Positions 1 to 7,928 are shown, counted from the first letter of the stretch. The stretch: 64,000 nt of DNA from an uncultured Phycisphaerales bacterium (GCA_937868095.1 CALMLO010000041.1:62001-126000), one strand, 5' to 3'. The notes: generated by a model from the sequence alone, not told the origin. Made by a program: numbers and translations.

Positions 1-45
1 ATCTTATTGAAGAGGTTACTGGAGAATTGCCATGAGACCCTGACT

Positions 46-1440
46 TTACAGGCGTCCGTCAAAAATGGCTTTTGTAATGTCGTTGATTTTGGTGCGAAGT
101 TCGCTGTTCCCCCCTTCCGTCAAGATGCTGAAGAGAAAATCTCCCTGCGGACTGTGGCAGATTCCTGAAAAAGCCCTTACTCCATTGATAAAACCCGTCT
201 TTCCAGCGATACGCCCCCGATATGGCGGTTCTCGAAAGTATTTTTCAGTAGTGCCGTCTATCCCCCCCTGTGATAAAGAAGATTCGTAAACCGGCCAAAA
301 GGGCTTGCCGGCCATATCGGCGAGTACTTTCACAATGGCCTCCGAAGTAAGCCGGTTTTCGCGGCTGAGGCCGCTGCCGTCTTTGAGGACAAAGTGTTCT
401 TGCGGAATGCCCGCCGACAGCAGGTAGCGACGAATCAAATGGAGCCCGTGCGGCCATTCACCGTTGATTCGCCCCTGCGTATTCTCTGCGGAAATGGTTT
501 TTACGAGCGTTTCCGCCGCCAGGCCGAGACTATCTTTGTTCGAGCGGTTAAGCACTTCCGTGAGGGGAGTGCTGAAAACCCGAAAAACCTGAATATCCGG
601 ATCGGTTTTGATGTATTTCTGGACTAATTTCCCTTGCACCTGAATGCCTTCTTCCGTGAGTTTTTCGAGAAGGAGAGTTCCGAAAAAACCGGCCGGATTT
701 TCAATGGCCACATCAAACCCAGTGCTTTTATTCAGTTTCCCCTTTACTATCAGAACATTGGGGACTTTGGTTCGATAAGCGCCGACAGCACTGTTGCCGG
801 AGGAAATTAGACTTACCTGATTTAGAATTGTCACATATTGCGTCGGCGGGTCAAGTTCGATAATGGCCTCTTTACTCCCTCGCCGGATGGTCAGATGAAT
901 ACAATTCCGATTGAAATTAAGCCCAGATACTTCACAGGCATACCATCGATTCAGCTGGTCGGCCGGCCATTGCGGATGAACTCGGTTGCTGTCGAAAAAA
1001 CTGTCATCCAGGATAATATCTGCAAGGTTTCTTATGCCTTTGCTGAGAAGGTCTTGAGCAATTTGTTCAAAAATGGAAAGGGCAGATGAACCATGAAGTC
1101 CCGGTTCGCCCAAAAGAGGGTCGCCGCCGCCAATGACAATTAAATGTTCACCAAGCAGGCCGATTCGGGTCTCAAAGACATAATCCGGCCCTAAATAATG
1201 AAGAGCCGCCGCCGAAACAATTAATTTCATATTGGAGGCCGGAATCATGGGCTCTTTCCCATTGTAGGAAAAGATGATTTGTCCTGTATCGGCCCGTGCC
1301 ACAGTAACGGAGATTTTCTCTTTGGGTGAATGAACTGTCTTAAGCAGCTCCGACACAGACCGACTCTCTTTGCCGGCAGCCCCCTCGGCCAAGGCACCTG
1401 TAAAAATCACCCATATCAAGATAAAACAGTTTCTCTTCAT
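46..1440 (-). CDS. dacB: D-alanyl-D-alanine carboxypeptidase/endopeptidase, PBP4 (peptidase S13) family
   Basis: 464 residues with an N-terminal signal peptide (about 1-20, ending ALAEG), so exported to the periplasm, where this family trims or cleaves peptidoglycan cross-links. The catalytic SxxK motif is S69-N-M-K72 (in IPASNMK) and the KTG triad is K414-T-G in RIAGKTGF. The second motif, normally SxN, aligns with S304-L-G in NKDSLGLAAE, so the usual Asn is replaced by Gly. The insert typical of PBP4 between SxxK and SxN is present (about 230 residues). Length matches the family. The start is the ATG at 1440. It stands alone, 78 bases downstream of the receiver-domain gene. Family assignment is firm; whether the changed second motif lowers activity is open. 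Confidence 0.9.
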   Translation of the reverse strand: MKRNCFILIWVIFTGALAEGAAGKESRSVSELLKTVHSPKEKISVTVARADTGQIIFSYNGKEPMIPASNMKLIVSAAALHYLGPDYVFETRIGLLGEHLIVIGGGDPLLGEPGLHGSSALSIFEQIAQDLLSKGIRNLADIILDDSFFDSNRVHPQWPADQLNRWYACEVSGLNFNRNCIHLTIRRGSKEAIIELDPPTQYVTILNQVSLISSGNSAVGAYRTKVPNVLIVKGKLNKSTGFDVAIENPAGFFGTLLLEKLTEEGIQVQGKLVQKYIKTDPDIQVFRVFSTPLTEVLNRSNKDSLGLAAETLVKTISAENTQGRINGEWPHGLHLIRRYLLSAGIPQEHFVLKDGSGLSRENRLTSEAIVKVLADMAGKPFWPVYESSLSQGGIDGTTEKYFREPPYRGRIAGKTGFINGVRAFSGICHSPQGDFLFSILTEGGNSELRTKINDITKAIFDGRL

Positions 1441-1518
1441 AGGGAATGGCTATTTACCATAGGTTCTAATCGGAATCAAGGCCAGATCACATTAAAAAAC
1501 AAGGCAAAACGCGGATGG

Positions 1519-1983
1519 TCAATCCCGATTTTGGGTTGCAGGAGGGACAAAGGGAGGCCAGTCCAGCTCCGGCAGCGAAATCAGCCGCCCCAGGTAATCG
1601 ACAGCCCTGATAAATTCAGTATAGTTGCTTGGCTTATTGATATAAGCCGCACAGCCCAATTCATAACTGCGTTCGATATCCGCCGGATTCGAAGAAGTGG
1701 TAAGCATAAAGACGGGAATTGAACACAAATTCATATCCTGCTTGATATGACGCAAAACTTCAATACCATTTTTGCCGGGCAGGCGAATATCAAGCAGAAT
1801 CAGATATCGTCCCTCTTCAATTGTTCGATGCCCGTCCCGAAATAAGAACTTGAGCAGTTCTTCTCCATTTCGGAAGTGAATAATTTCTTTCAAAACACAA
1901 CTTCGCTGAAGATTTTTCCGAATTAATGCAAAATGACCGAAATCATCCTCAGCAATCAGCACCGTTGCAGTTTCTTTGGTCAT
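1519..1983 (-). CDS. Single-domain response regulator (Rcp1-like receiver)
   Basis: A stand-alone CheY-like receiver of 154 residues when started at the ATG at 1983, which follows a GGGGA element; an upstream in-frame ATG at 2001 would add six residues. Key residues are present: acidic pair D13-D14 in IAEDDFGH, phosphoacceptor D65 in LILLDIRLPG, T95 in MLTTSS and K117 in INKPSN. There is no output domain, so it must act through a partner protein. The short extension and the LNKP-like loop resemble Rcp1-type regulators that work with hybrid or phytochrome-like kinases. It overlaps the end of the preceding frameshifted receiver gene by about 35 bases and is probably co-transcribed with it. No histidine kinase is visible nearby. 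Confidence 0.9.
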   Translation of the reverse strand: MTKETATVLIAEDDFGHFALIRKNLQRSCVLKEIIHFRNGEELLKFLFRDGHRTIEEGRYLILLDIRLPGKNGIEVLRHIKQDMNLCSIPVFMLTTSSNPADIERSYELGCAAYINKPSNYTEFIRAVDYLGRLISLPELDWPPFVPPATQNRD

Positions 1984-2439
1984 TGCTTTGTCCCCATCCA
2001 AGCACGGCGGCCAGCTCCGGCAATTCTATGATTGATAAAAAGTCTCCGAGCCGCTGCATCATATCCACAAGTCGGTCGTATACACTCGGCTTGTAAAAAC
2101 AAAGACCGCATCCGTGACGATAACATTCTGTAAGAAGTTGCTCATCATTTGCTGCGATCAGGCCAAAAACCGGCATTTTTTTGTTTGCGGTTTGGACTTA
2201 ATTGCATCCAGTATCTTCAGGCCGTCCAGTTGCGGTGTTTGAAAGTCCAAGAAAAGAAGATAGGGTCGGCGGGAGACTGTTTCCGCAGTCGTCAGCCCGT
2301 TCAGGGCATTCAAAAACCCTTGAACATCGCAAAAACGGATAATTTCATATTGCTGTTTTCTCCACTGGAGATTTTTTTGGAGGAGGGCAAATTGTTCTTC
2401 ATCTCCTTCAACTGCTAAAATGACCGCCCTGTTTTTCAT
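1949..2439 (-). CDS. Receiver-domain protein interrupted by a -1 frameshift at an A7 tract
   Basis: Two overlapping reading frames together make one receiver domain of about 163 residues. The first (2439 down to 2158) starts at an ATG behind GAGGTG and runs through D65 in LLFLDFQTPQ, then ends five codons after ACA-AAA-AAA. The second (from 2176 down to 1949) continues with MPVFGLIAAN and carries the conserved Lys in CFYKPS. Joining needs a -1 shift at seven consecutive A (plus-strand T at 2176-2182), which lies in the phase of a classical A-AAA-AAA slippery heptamer. The acidic pocket is altered (EGDEE instead of EDD) and the usual Thr/Ser is Ala. It may be a programmed or slippage-decoded gene, a recent pseudogene, or a one-base sequencing error. 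Confidence 0.7.
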
Positions 2440-2515
2440 TTTACACCTCTAAAATGCGATTCTATTGAGCGGCTGTCCAAAATCTTGAAAATCTCTCCTC
2501 GCTCCTTTTAAATTT

Positions 2516-2544
2516 ACTATATCTAACATCGGTTCAAAATACAA
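2516..2544 (-). promoter_or_regulatory. Predicted sigma-70 promoter for the receiver-domain genes
   Basis: Read on the minus strand: -35 TTGTAT (2544-2539), 17-base spacer, -10 TATAGT (2521-2516). It sits about 75 bases upstream of the frameshifted receiver gene and points at it. Prediction from sequence only. Confidence 0.45.
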
Positions 2545-2573
2545 GAAGGAAGAAAAATTGACCTGAAACGACT

Positions 2574-2610
2574 TCCAGATATACCCTATTTGAGGTATTC
2601 TATATCTGGA
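2574..2610. repeat. Perfect 10-bp inverted repeat between divergent promoters
   Basis: Arms TCCAGATATA (2574-2583) and TATATCTGGA (2601-2610) are perfect inverted copies separated by 17 bases; an inner TACC/GGTA pair extends the symmetry. No T-run follows on either strand, so it does not look like an intrinsic terminator. It lies between the minus-strand promoter at 2516-2544 and the plus-strand promoter at 2640-2668, which fits an operator for a dimeric regulator. Confidence 0.5.
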
Positions 2611-2639
2611 TTGCTTATAAAGAATATTTTTTTAGTTTC

Positions 2640-2668
2640 TTGACAAGCAGATTTCCTTCTATTATAGT
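2640..2668 (+). promoter_or_regulatory. Predicted sigma-70 promoter of the pyrKD leader
   Basis: -35 TTGACA (2640-2645) matches consensus exactly; the spacer is 17 bases; -10 TATAGT (2663-2668) matches 5 of 6. Transcription would start near 2675 and run into the leader with its terminator before pyrK. Confidence 0.7.
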
Positions 2669-2680
2669 AAATTCTAAAGA

Positions 2681-2776
2681 GTGAGGACGGTGTTGGACTT
2701 TGGAAATAGCGGTTTTCTTTGCCGTGGCGGGCTTCCGGAATATCCGTGGATGAATGTTCCGGAAGCTTTTTTTTGA
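2681..2776 (+). CDS. Possible leader peptide of the pyrKD operon
   Basis: An open frame of up to 31 codons begins with GTG at 2681 (alternatives GTG 2690 or TTG 2693, the latter well spaced from GAGG at 2683-2686) and ends with TGA at 2774-2776. The frame reads through the whole terminator hairpin at 2731-2766 and stops inside the T-run, ending NVPEAFF. This geometry recalls the enteric pyrBI leader, where a ribosome following a UTP-starved polymerase blocks the attenuator. A U-rich stretch (GGTTTTCTTT, 2711-2720) precedes the hairpin. An open frame of this length could easily occur by chance, so the call is tentative. Confidence 0.3.
   Translation: MRTVLDFGNSGFLCRGGLPEYPWMNVPEAFF
2731..2774 (+). 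terminator. Intrinsic terminator in the pyrKD leader (candidate attenuator)
   Basis: Perfect 10-bp stem GCTTCCGGAA (2731-2740) / TTCCGGAAGC (2757-2766), a 16-base loop, then eight T (2767-2774). It lies between the promoter at 2640-2668 and the pyrK start at 2807, so full-length mRNA needs readthrough. Otherwise a short RNA of about 100 nt is released. A weak competing pairing between GGAAATAGC (2702-2710) and GCTTCC (2731-2736) is conceivable. Confidence 0.8.
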
Positions 2777-2806
2777 AAAATATAAGTATTTTTAGAATAG
2801 CCGCTT

Positions 2807-3769
2807 ATGAAAAGAGAAACGGCCCCTGACTCCAAAGGAATTGCCTTAGCGTCGGTTCTAAGTAATCGGCCAATTCGTTCGAATTTTTGGAAGCTTCTCT
2901 TAAAACTGGATGCAAAAGGAAGCCGTCTCTTTTCTAAAGCCATTCCCGGCCAGTTTGCTGAATTTGATGTAAGCAGTGTATCAGTTCCTCCGCAGGAGGT
3001 AATCCCAGAAAATCTGCGGGATCAGGCCTCAAGGACCATTCTTCTCCGTCGGCCGTTCAGTTTTTCTGATATTTCTATAACTTATTCTATAGAAGGGACT
3101 TATGTCACACTCGAGATAATTTATCGCGTTCTTGGTCCAGCAACAATTCGGATGACTTCCCTTAAAACCAACGACGTGATCTCCATTCTTGGTCCTCTTG
3201 GGAATGGGTTTTGGTATCCGGAACCTATGAAACATGCTCTTCTTGTCACCGGCGGAATGGGGGCCCCACCCATTCTTCACCTGGCCTCTTTTCTTAAACG
3301 CCAGTATTCATCGGTCGAGACAGTTGCGTTTGTTGGGGCACGTTCACTTGATTTTCTCCCTTTTGAAGTGAAAATCGGCAATAAAACCGGACTTGCCCTC
3401 GAAGAATTTGAATGCCTCAATATTCCCGTATGTCTGGCAACTGACGACGGCTCAGCCGGCCGCAAGGGATTTATAACAGAATTGCTTGAAGAATGGCTCC
3501 GAACGCATACCCCCCCTGTCAAGCAGACGGTTATTTATGCCTGCGGTCCGGAAGCAATGCTGGCTGCCTGTGCTGACATAGCTCAGCGATACCAAATTCA
3601 CTGCCAAGTAAGCATGGAGCGAATGATGGCCTGCGGTATTGGTATTTGCCAGAGCTGTGCGGTACAGATACGAACCCTCAATCCCGACCAGTCGCCTCTT
3701 TATCGGCTCTGCTGCAAAGACGGTCCGGTCTTTGACAGTCAAACAGTCATTTTTGGAGAGAACCGGTAA
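2807..3769 (+). CDS. pyrK: Dihydroorotate dehydrogenase B, electron-transfer subunit
   Basis: A 320-residue FAD- and [2Fe-2S]-containing partner of PyrD that passes electrons from dihydroorotate oxidation to NAD+ in pyrimidine synthesis. Visible motifs are the flavin-binding RRPFSF (81-86), GPLGNGF (129-135) and GGMGAPP (149-155) of the ferredoxin-reductase fold, CGPEAM (246-251) at the NAD site, and the cluster cysteines C276, C281, C284 and C302/C303 in ACGIGICQSC and RLCCKDG. The N-terminus is about 20 residues longer than in many homologues. No clear Shine-Dalgarno sequence precedes the ATG. Its TAA overlaps the pyrD ATG (TAATG), consistent with coupled translation of an equimolar complex. 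Upstream lies a leader with a terminator that may control the operon. Confidence 0.93.
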   Translation: MKRETAPDSKGIALASVLSNRPIRSNFWKLLLKLDAKGSRLFSKAIPGQFAEFDVSSVSVPPQEVIPENLRDQASRTILLRRPFSFSDISITYSIEGTYVTLEIIYRVLGPATIRMTSLKTNDVISILGPLGNGFWYPEPMKHALLVTGGMGAPPILHLASFLKRQYSSVETVAFVGARSLDFLPFEVKIGNKTGLALEEFECLNIPVCLATDDGSAGRKGFITELLEEWLRTHTPPVKQTVIYACGPEAMLAACADIAQRYQIHCQVSMERMMACGIGICQSCAVQIRTLNPDQSPLYRLCCKDGPVFDSQTVIFGENR

Positions 3770-4713
3770 TGGATAGACCGTCCGAAAGTTCCGTTTGTCT
3801 GTCGGTGTCTTTTGCCGGCCTTACTCTGTCCAATCCGGTGTTTTTGGCCTCCGGCACAAGCGGATATGCTGACGAACTTGGTGAGTTTATGAATTTGGAC
3901 ACGATAGGCGGGCTGATTACAAAAAGTATCACCCTTCTGCCGCGGCCCGGCAATTCAACACCAAGAATCGTCGAGACCGATGCTGGCATGCTGAATGCTA
4001 TCGGGCTGGCAAATATTGGCGTGGAGGTGTTTATTCAGGAAAAGGTTCCTATCCTTGAGTCCCTCCAGACAACCGTATTTGTCAACGTGGCCGGCCAGAG
4101 TATCAGTGAATACCTTGCCGTCATAGACCGGTTGGCTCCCTTGAAAGCCATTGACGGCTTTGAACTGAATATCAGCTGCCCCAATGTTAAAGAAGGCGGC
4201 ATTACCTTCGGGACCGATCCTGCCCAGGTTGAACAGATTACCCGCCAAGCCAAAAAGTCATCTGGCAGCAAGCCCCTGATGGTCAAACTGACGCCATCGG
4301 TCACGGATATTGCGGTCACTGCTCGCGCTGCCATTGAAGGCGGTGCCGATGCCCTCAGTCTTGTCAATACATTTACGGCCATGGTCATTGATATTGAATC
4401 CAGAAAGCCCGTTCTGGCCAACCGTACCGGCGGTCTGAGCGGGCCGGCCATCAAGCCCATTGCGGTCTATCTGGTGCATAAGGTCTATACCGAAGCGGCC
4501 CGCCCTGCCGGCATCCCCCTGCTCGGGATGGGAGGAATTCGTACCGCTTCCGATGCTGTTGAATTTCTGCTGGCCGGTGCGTCGGCGGTGGCGGTAGGGA
4601 CTGCCACTTTTGTCCAGCCCGATGCGGCCGCCCGCATCTTGGCCGGCCTTGAAACTTACTGCCGAGAACACCACATTTCTCACATTTCTGAACTGACGGG
4701 CGGCTTGCAGTAA
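3769..4713 (+). CDS. pyrD: Dihydroorotate dehydrogenase, class 1B catalytic subunit
   Basis: A 314-residue cytosolic FMN enzyme that oxidises dihydroorotate to orotate, the fourth step of UMP synthesis. The catalytic base is C137 in FELNISCPNVKEGG, the cysteine form that defines class 1. Other family signatures are SGTSGYADEL near the N-terminus, NTFTAM, GGLSGPAIKPIA and the FMN phosphate loop GMGGIRTASDA with AGASAVAVGTA. The start overlaps the end of pyrK, and the pairing with a PyrK subunit makes it the NAD-linked 1B type. Full length, no oddities. Confidence 0.96.
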   Translation: MDRPSESSVCLSVSFAGLTLSNPVFLASGTSGYADELGEFMNLDTIGGLITKSITLLPRPGNSTPRIVETDAGMLNAIGLANIGVEVFIQEKVPILESLQTTVFVNVAGQSISEYLAVIDRLAPLKAIDGFELNISCPNVKEGGITFGTDPAQVEQITRQAKKSSGSKPLMVKLTPSVTDIAVTARAAIEGGADALSLVNTFTAMVIDIESRKPVLANRTGGLSGPAIKPIAVYLVHKVYTEAARPAGIPLLGMGGIRTASDAVEFLLAGASAVAVGTATFVQPDAAARILAGLETYCREHHISHISELTGGLQ

Positions 4714-4733
4714 TCCTGCAGAGGCGGTATAAT
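4705..4733 (+). promoter_or_regulatory. Predicted promoter for the small-protein/yggU/TPR run
   Basis: -35 TTGCAG (4705-4710), 17-base spacer, -10 TATAAT (4728-4733, perfect). It overlaps the last codons of pyrD and lies about 60 bases before the next gene. Confidence 0.5.
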
Positions 4734-4795
4734 CACTTTTTAAGTAAACTTTCAGAGCAAAAAAGAGCTGCAGCAGGAATATAAACAGGCGGAAA

Positions 4796-5095
4796 ATGGA
4801 TATTCTGAATTCGCTTTATGATTTTTTCCCGACAGCCGTCCATACCGGCTCTTGTCTGGTTCTGGTCAGCGACGAGTGGAAAGTTGAATTATGGGAACAA
4901 AAGAAACGCCCCATGGAGTCCCCTGATAACGAAAAAGTCTTCATACGGGTCAAGATTTTCAAAAAAGCGCTTAGCGGCCAGTGGCTTGCAGACCAGTACG
5001 TGGATTTTGAGTTTGAGTCTGTCAACACTCTGGCAGATCAAATTGACCGCTATGTCCAGTTTTCAATCGGGAAAAACTACCGTGAAAATCCCTAA
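4796..5095 (+). CDS. Small conserved-looking protein of unknown function
   Basis: 99 residues, no signal peptide or membrane segment, no family I recognise. It is acidic and aromatic-rich (FFPTAV, DEWKVELWEQ, VDFEFESV) and predicted soluble and cytosolic. Support for it as a gene is a good promoter upstream, the ATG 3 bases after a GGCGG element, and its overlap of 14 bases with the following yggU-type gene, typical of translational coupling. Function unknown. Confidence 0.65.
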   Translation: MDILNSLYDFFPTAVHTGSCLVLVSDEWKVELWEQKKRPMESPDNEKVFIRVKIFKKALSGQWLADQYVDFEFESVNTLADQIDRYVQFSIGKNYRENP

Positions 5096-5417
5096 ATCAT
5101 CCGCGGTGAAGATAGAAAACACAGCCGATGGTGTCCGTTTTACGGTCAAGGTAGTGCCCGGCAGCAGCCGAACAGCACTTGCAGGGGTCCTCGAAGGCCT
5201 ACTGAAGGTCAAAATAGCCGCCCCGCCGGAAAAAGGAAAAGCCAACCAGCAGCTTCTTGAGTATTTCAGCCGTCTTTTGGGAGTCCGCAAAAATCAGATT
5301 ACAATTGCAACAGGAGCCGCCTCTCCCGTCAAAACGGTCCATGTAGCCGACGTCACCGCCCAGCAAGTTCATCAGGCATTCAGCCAGGATGTTCAGGCAG
5401 ATGAGCAGATTCAGTAG
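5082..5417 (+). CDS. YggU/DUF167 family protein
   Basis: 111 residues when started at GTG 5082. The core carries the DUF167 pattern: FTVKVVPGSSRTALAG near residues 16-32, then LLKVKIAAPPEKGKANQQLL and a C-terminal VKTVHVADVTAQQV. These are small cytosolic alpha/beta proteins of unknown role found across bacteria, archaea and eukaryotes. The frame is open upstream to about 4818, but the family starts just before the KIENTADG segment, so the GTG inside the end of the previous gene is preferred. The C-terminus overlaps the start of the TPR gene. Confidence 0.8.
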   Translation: MKIPKSSAVKIENTADGVRFTVKVVPGSSRTALAGVLEGLLKVKIAAPPEKGKANQQLLEYFSRLLGVRKNQITIATGAASPVKTVHVADVTAQQVHQAFSQDVQADEQIQ

Positions 5418-7092
5418 TTGGATGGTCATTTTTGGTTCCGTGTTTATCGGAATGCTGCCCTTGGCGGCTCCGTCGAAGGCCGCTTTAGCGAATTCTGAAC
5501 TGGCGGGGCTTCGAGTCCATACCGTAGAGGGGATTTTGCGTTTACCGGCTGAAGAAATTGATTTAGGAACAGCCGCACTGATTATTTCCCGCAATTGGGG
5601 TACGACGAAAACCCTGCATGCCTACCGCCGCAAAATTGACCTGATGGCAGAGGAAATTCAGAAGCGTCTGCAGGAAAAGAAACTGCCGGCAGATTATCAT
5701 GCTATTCCCGAAATTAACCGTTATCTTTTCGAGGAACTGAAATTTCAAAGTGTCAAAACAGCCGACAATCCGGACGATTTGTTTCTTCATGTGGTTCTGG
5801 ATCAAAAACGAGGGTATTGTCTTAGCTTGTCAGTCCTGTATTTGGCCATCGGGGAGCGACTTGGGTTGCCGCTTTACGGGGTGGTTGTGCCCGGTCATTT
5901 CTTTGTCCGCTACGATGACGGCAATGTCCGGCTGAACATTGAAACGACAGCCGGGGGCGGCACGGCGGACGACGATTATTACCGCCGCACCTTCAGCCCG
6001 CCGGCGGGACATAATCTTTATATGACCAATCTTAACAAACGTCAGACGCTTGGCTGTTTTTTTAACAATTTGGGCAACAGTTACAAAGCCGTCGGACGTA
6101 TCGACCAGGCCTTAGTGGAACTGATGCGGGCCGTTCAGATTAACCCTACTCTCCCGGAAGCCCGCACCAATCTTGGGAATATTTATTTGCTGAAAGGACA
6201 GGTTGAGCAGGCCATTTATGAATACCACCAGGCCCTGAGTATTCTCCCGAATGATTCCAAAACACTGAACAATCTCGGGAATGCTTTTTTGCAGCAAAAT
6301 CAGCTTCGGCAAGCGGCTCAGGCATACCTGCAAGCCCTCCAGCAGGACCCTGCCATGACCGAGGCCCATCGCAATCTGGCCCATATTTATCGACTGCAGG
6401 GATTGACAGATAAAGCAATGGAACATTTGCAGACCGCCGTTCAATTGGCCCCAGAGGAAGCAGATAATTACCTTCATCTGGGCCGGCTGTACTTTGAGAT
6501 GAAAAACCTGTCCGCCGCTCAGGAAATGCTTTTAAAGGCCCTTACTTATAATCCTGCTTTGACCGCAGCTCGAGTTGAACTGGGCAATGTCTACCTCGAA
6601 ATGAACAGAACGGATTGGGCTATTGAAGAATTCCAGGCCGCTGCACAAACAGATGATGTGATGGCCCTCTACGCCTGGTTTGGGTTGGCCAGCGCATACC
6701 ATCAGGAAAAGCGATATTCCGAAGCCATTGCCGCTTACCAAGAGGTACTCATCCGCGATGGGCGAAATACCGCCGCTCTTCAGAATCTCGGCAATGCTCT
6801 TCTGGAGGTCGGACGCATAGACGAAGCTGTTCTCGCCTATCAAAAAGCCCTTCAAATCAGCCCTCAAAGCGGCCTTTATTATAACTTGGCCGTTGCCTTT
6901 CTCCGCCAAAAGCGGTACGATAAGGCCCTGTCCAATTATCAAGCCGCTATTCGCCTTACCCCCAATTATGCAGCGGCTCATCATGGATTAGCAGTCTGTT
7001 ATTATTATTTGAATGATAAACCTGCCTGTCGAAAACATGCCCAAATTGCCCAATCACTCGGTTGGGATGTTGAGGAAGCACTGTTGAAATAA
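5401..7092 (+). CDS. Exported transglutaminase-like protein with C-terminal TPR repeats
   Basis: 563 residues from ATG 5401 (567 if started at 5389). An N-terminal hydrophobic signal (MVIFGSVFIGMLPLAAPSKA) indicates export. Residues about 100-190 resemble the SirB1/transglutaminase-like fold: a Cys in DQKRGYCLSLS (about C140), a His in VVPGHFFVRYDDG (about H166) and a following Asp, the order of a papain-like triad. From about 215 to the end come roughly nine tetratricopeptide repeats (for example LGNIYLLKGQVEQAIYEYHQ and LGNALLEVGRIDEAVLAYQK), a protein-binding scaffold. The combination is common in planctomycetes, but the substrate is unknown. It is separated from the AsmA-like gene by 11 bases and is probably in the same transcript. 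Confidence 0.75.
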   Translation: MSRFSSWMVIFGSVFIGMLPLAAPSKAALANSELAGLRVHTVEGILRLPAEEIDLGTAALIISRNWGTTKTLHAYRRKIDLMAEEIQKRLQEKKLPADYHAIPEINRYLFEELKFQSVKTADNPDDLFLHVVLDQKRGYCLSLSVLYLAIGERLGLPLYGVVVPGHFFVRYDDGNVRLNIETTAGGGTADDDYYRRTFSPPAGHNLYMTNLNKRQTLGCFFNNLGNSYKAVGRIDQALVELMRAVQINPTLPEARTNLGNIYLLKGQVEQAIYEYHQALSILPNDSKTLNNLGNAFLQQNQLRQAAQAYLQALQQDPAMTEAHRNLAHIYRLQGLTDKAMEHLQTAVQLAPEEADNYLHLGRLYFEMKNLSAAQEMLLKALTYNPALTAARVELGNVYLEMNRTDWAIEEFQAAAQTDDVMALYAWFGLASAYHQEKRYSEAIAAYQEVLIRDGRNTAALQNLGNALLEVGRIDEAVLAYQKALQISPQSGLYYNLAVAFLRQKRYDKALSNYQAAIRLTPNYAAAHHGLAVCYYYLNDKPACRKHAQIAQSLGWDVEEALLK

Positions 7093-7103
7093 GGAGCAAG
7101 TCC

Positions 7104-7922
7104 ATGACAACCAAAAAGAAAAATGTCTTATGGATCATTGTTTTAGTCCTTGTTTTGTTAGCAGCCGTTCTTTCACTGGCAATAAAATTATTTGGAGGTT
7201 GGGCAGTCAAAACCGCCATCCAGACAGCCGGCTCTGCGGTGCTGAAAGTACCTGTTCGGGTCGAAGCGGTTTCCTTGTCTCCCTGGAAGGGCCTGCTTGA
7301 AATGAGAGATCTCCAAATCAGCAACCCGGAAGGATATGAGCATCCGCATTTGCTGACCATGGGATTCGGGCATGTTCAGCTCAATACCGGCAGTCTATTC
7401 AGCGATACAGTAGAAATTGAACAGCTGCATCTCAGTAAGGTTGAGCTGGTAATCGAACAGAAGGGCCTGACCAACAACCTACAGCAAATTTTAAAGAATC
7501 TGCCGAAGGCCGAACCAGAGGCCGAGCCCAAGGCCGCCGAAAAAACAGAAGGGAAAGGTTTGGTTATTAAAGACCTATTAATCGAGGAAACAGCGGTCAA
7601 AGTCAAACTAATCCCTATTCCTGGTAAAGCTGATACTATCACGCTGAAACTGGCTCCTATTCATATGACCGATGTCGGCAAAGACAACAAAGTCAATGTT
7701 GGCGAACTGACAGCCAAAGTCCTGACGGCCATAGCAGCGGGGATTGCTCAGCAGGGCAAAGACCTTCTGCCGGCGGATATGCTCAATTCGCTCAATGATG
7801 CGGTCAAAGAAACCGGACGGCAGATCCTTGAAGCCGGACAGACCCTTCTGAAAGGGGGAAAAGACCTTGGCAAAGGTGTCGGTGAGGCCGTTCATGGGCT
7901 CTTTAAGAAGAAAGAAGAATAG
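7104..7922 (+). CDS. AsmA-like membrane-anchored protein
   Basis: 272 residues. One N-terminal transmembrane segment (about 8-30, VLWIIVLVLVLLAAVLSLAI) is followed by a periplasmic region with the AsmA/DUF748 start pattern: VKVPVRVEAVSLSPWKG, LEMRDLQISNPEGY, and a later VIEQKGLTNNLQQIL. A low-complexity Pro/Glu/Ala linker (about 133-150) separates a second beta-rich unit (GLVIKDLLIEETAVKVKL) from an amphipathic helical C-terminus rich in Gly and Lys. AsmA relatives act in outer-membrane lipid or protein homeostasis. This one is much shorter than E. coli AsmA, so only family resemblance is claimed. It is followed by mnmA after six bases. Confidence 0.6.
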   Translation: MTTKKKNVLWIIVLVLVLLAAVLSLAIKLFGGWAVKTAIQTAGSAVLKVPVRVEAVSLSPWKGLLEMRDLQISNPEGYEHPHLLTMGFGHVQLNTGSLFSDTVEIEQLHLSKVELVIEQKGLTNNLQQILKNLPKAEPEAEPKAAEKTEGKGLVIKDLLIEETAVKVKLIPIPGKADTITLKLAPIHMTDVGKDNKVNVGELTAKVLTAIAAGIAQQGKDLLPADMLNSLNDAVKETGRQILEAGQTLLKGGKDLGKGVGEAVHGLFKKKEE

Positions 7923-7928
7923 GGCTGA

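Noticed and set aside
2681..2774. Short SRP RNA (4.5S) as identity of the ~100-nt pyr leader transcript
   Set aside because: The size fits, but the conserved domain IV sequence GGUCCGGAAGGAAGCAGC is missing and the hairpin is a plain terminator.
2773..2798. Second promoter between the leader terminator and pyrK
   Set aside because: TTGAAA and TAGAAT can be seen, but the spacer is only 14 bases and transcription would start at the ATG itself.
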